Below, in pieces: positions 20,243-20,954 of a stretch of 20,954 bases of DNA. The stretch is from contig JANMDN010000017.1 of the NCBI GenBank assembly GCA_031376285.1, forward strand, positions 1 to 20,954, written 5' to 3'. Below the pieces are notes generated by a model. That model did not search any database and was not told the DNA's origin. It was given only the letters and a program-made list of their open reading frames with translations. How positions within the stretch are numbered: position 1 is the stretch's first letter; the number at the start of each line of letters is the position of its first letter. A program made the position numbers and the translations under genes. Source of the DNA: JANMDN01 sp031376285 (lineage in GTDB: Bacteria > Actinomycetota > Thermoleophilia > Miltoncostaeales > Miltoncostaeaceae).

Positions 20243-20341
20243 AGGGGCCGCATGCCCCGCGAGTTTCGGATTGTGGGACAGGTGTTCGAACGCAAGGTTT
20301 GACCCCGCCAAGGGGCCGGATGCCCCGCGCGGGATGCCCCC
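20243..20341 (+). repeat. Island repeat copy 17, right of the RAYT
   Basis: Hairpin GGGGCCGCATGCCCCG, then GAGTTTCGGATTGTGGGACA, GGTGTTCGAACGCAAGGTTT, GACCCCGCCA, hairpin GGGGCCGGATGCCCC and a further GGGATGCCCCC. It is the longest unit, with hairpins on both sides, and closest to copy 15. Confidence 0.92.
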
Positions 20342-20377
20342 GCGTGCGGTGGTCCGCCTGCACGCCGGTCGTCGCCG

Positions 20378-20954
20378 TCACAGCCCGATGATTAGGTCGC
20401 GGACGGCGGCGGGCTGGGAGAGGAATGGGTGGTGGCCGGCGTCGAGTTCCACAACGCTGGAGGCTCGACCGGCGAACTCGCGTTGCAGGTCGGCCGGGGT
20501 GCCCCGGTCCTGCGCGCAGACGAGGTACGTCGAGGGCACGTGCTGCCAGGCCGCTGACCGCACCGGCTGCTCGAGCACTGCCAGGCTCTGCCGGACCGTC
20601 TTGTCCATGGCCTGCCGCTGGATCTCCGGATCGCAATCCTGCAGGAACGTCTCGGCCAGGGCCTCGGGCCGGACGGTGAACGTGCCGTCCTCGGGATCGA
20701 TGTCGAGAAACGGGGCGGGCTCCTCACCGCCGAAGGAGGAGAGGCTCTGCCCGACCTCGGGCAGGTAGCTGGACACGAGCAGCAGATGCCGCACGGCGTA
20801 GACGCCCGCCGCTGCCTCCGCGGTGACGATGCCGCCGTAGCTGTGGGCGACCACGACGGTCGGCTCACTGCTCGCGGTCAAGACTTGCCGGACCGAGGCG
20901 ACATCCTCGGCCAGCCCGGGTCCTTGCGCACCCGTCGGCTCACCCGTCTCGCCG
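20378..20954 (-). CDS. Alpha/beta hydrolase, 5' end beyond the window
   Basis: About 192 residues are visible; the N-terminus lies beyond 20954. The frame runs GLAEDVASVRQVLTASSEPT, then VVVAHSYGGIVTAEAA with the nucleophile elbow AHSYGG (Ser), STYLVCAQDRG with the acid Asp, and LDAGHHPFLSQPAAV with the catalytic His. The triad is thus complete. The layout resembles short esterase-like hydrolases of the AB_hydrolase_6 type; the substrate is unknown. A TTG at 20881 could be read as a start, but the conserved frame continues upstream, so I treat it as internal. It occupies a 'cassette' position, with repeat copy 17 behind its stop. Confidence 0.85.
   Translation of the reverse strand, partial: GETGEPTGAQGPGLAEDVASVRQVLTASSEPTVVVAHSYGGIVTAEAAAGVYAVRHLLLVSSYLPEVGQSLSSFGGEEPAPFLDIDPEDGTFTVRPEALAETFLQDCDPEIQRQAMDKTVRQSLAVLEQPVRSAAWQHVPSTYLVCAQDRGTPADLQREFAGRASSVVELDAGHHPFLSQPAAVRDLIIGL

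Noticed and set aside
5914..20341. CRISPR array
   Set aside because: Copies are hundreds of bases apart with genes between them, and there are no spacers of uniform length and no cas genes.

Overview
This window is GC-rich chromosomal DNA with GTG/TTG starts, tightly packed short operons and many promoters that seem to give leaderless mRNAs. That suits an actinobacterium, perhaps a Thermoleophilia-like lineage. The assignment is an inference from style; no marker gene is present.

Left third (1-8940): mostly ordinary accessory metabolism. It holds a truncated ORF ended by a 167-bp MITE-like element, a xylulokinase, a fused ArsR-SRPBCC regulator divergent from a VOC protein, a secreted protein paired with a membrane-anchored mono-haem cytochrome c, a RibD/DHFR-like reductase next to a small FN3-like protein, a first VapBC pair, and a TetR regulator divergent from a DUF418 membrane protein.

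Right two thirds (5900-20954): a toxin-antitoxin island. I count ten intact type II modules (nine VapC/PIN toxins with Phd- or RHH-type antitoxins, one MazF/PemK) and two broken toxins (a twice-frameshifted VapC tail and a frameshifted DUF5615 PIN-like toxin without an antitoxin). Two VOC proteins, a decayed cupin and an alpha/beta hydrolase cut by the window edge lie among them.

The modules are punctuated by at least seventeen copies of one repeat. Its core reads GTGCTCGAACGCAAGGTCTG and is followed by a small hairpin, GGGGC-CGGAT-GCCCC. Nearly all copies point the same way, and most sit within about 40 bp downstream of a toxin stop codon. At 19294-20133 lies an intact Y1/HUH transposase of the REP-associated (RAYT/TnpA_REP) type, bracketed by two copies of the repeat in inverted orientation. 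A decayed fragment of a second RAYT lies at about 12957-13125. The simplest reading is a RAYT that created and spread a private REP-like family inside a toxin-antitoxin island. The one-operon-per-repeat layout also raises the possibility that the repeats act as cassette boundaries, terminators or recombination sites.

A second shared layer is regulatory. Eight of the ten antitoxin genes have a -10-like hexamer, often preceded by TGN, that ends 6-8 nt before the start codon, and several carry palindromes over it. This suggests leaderless, autoregulated transcripts.
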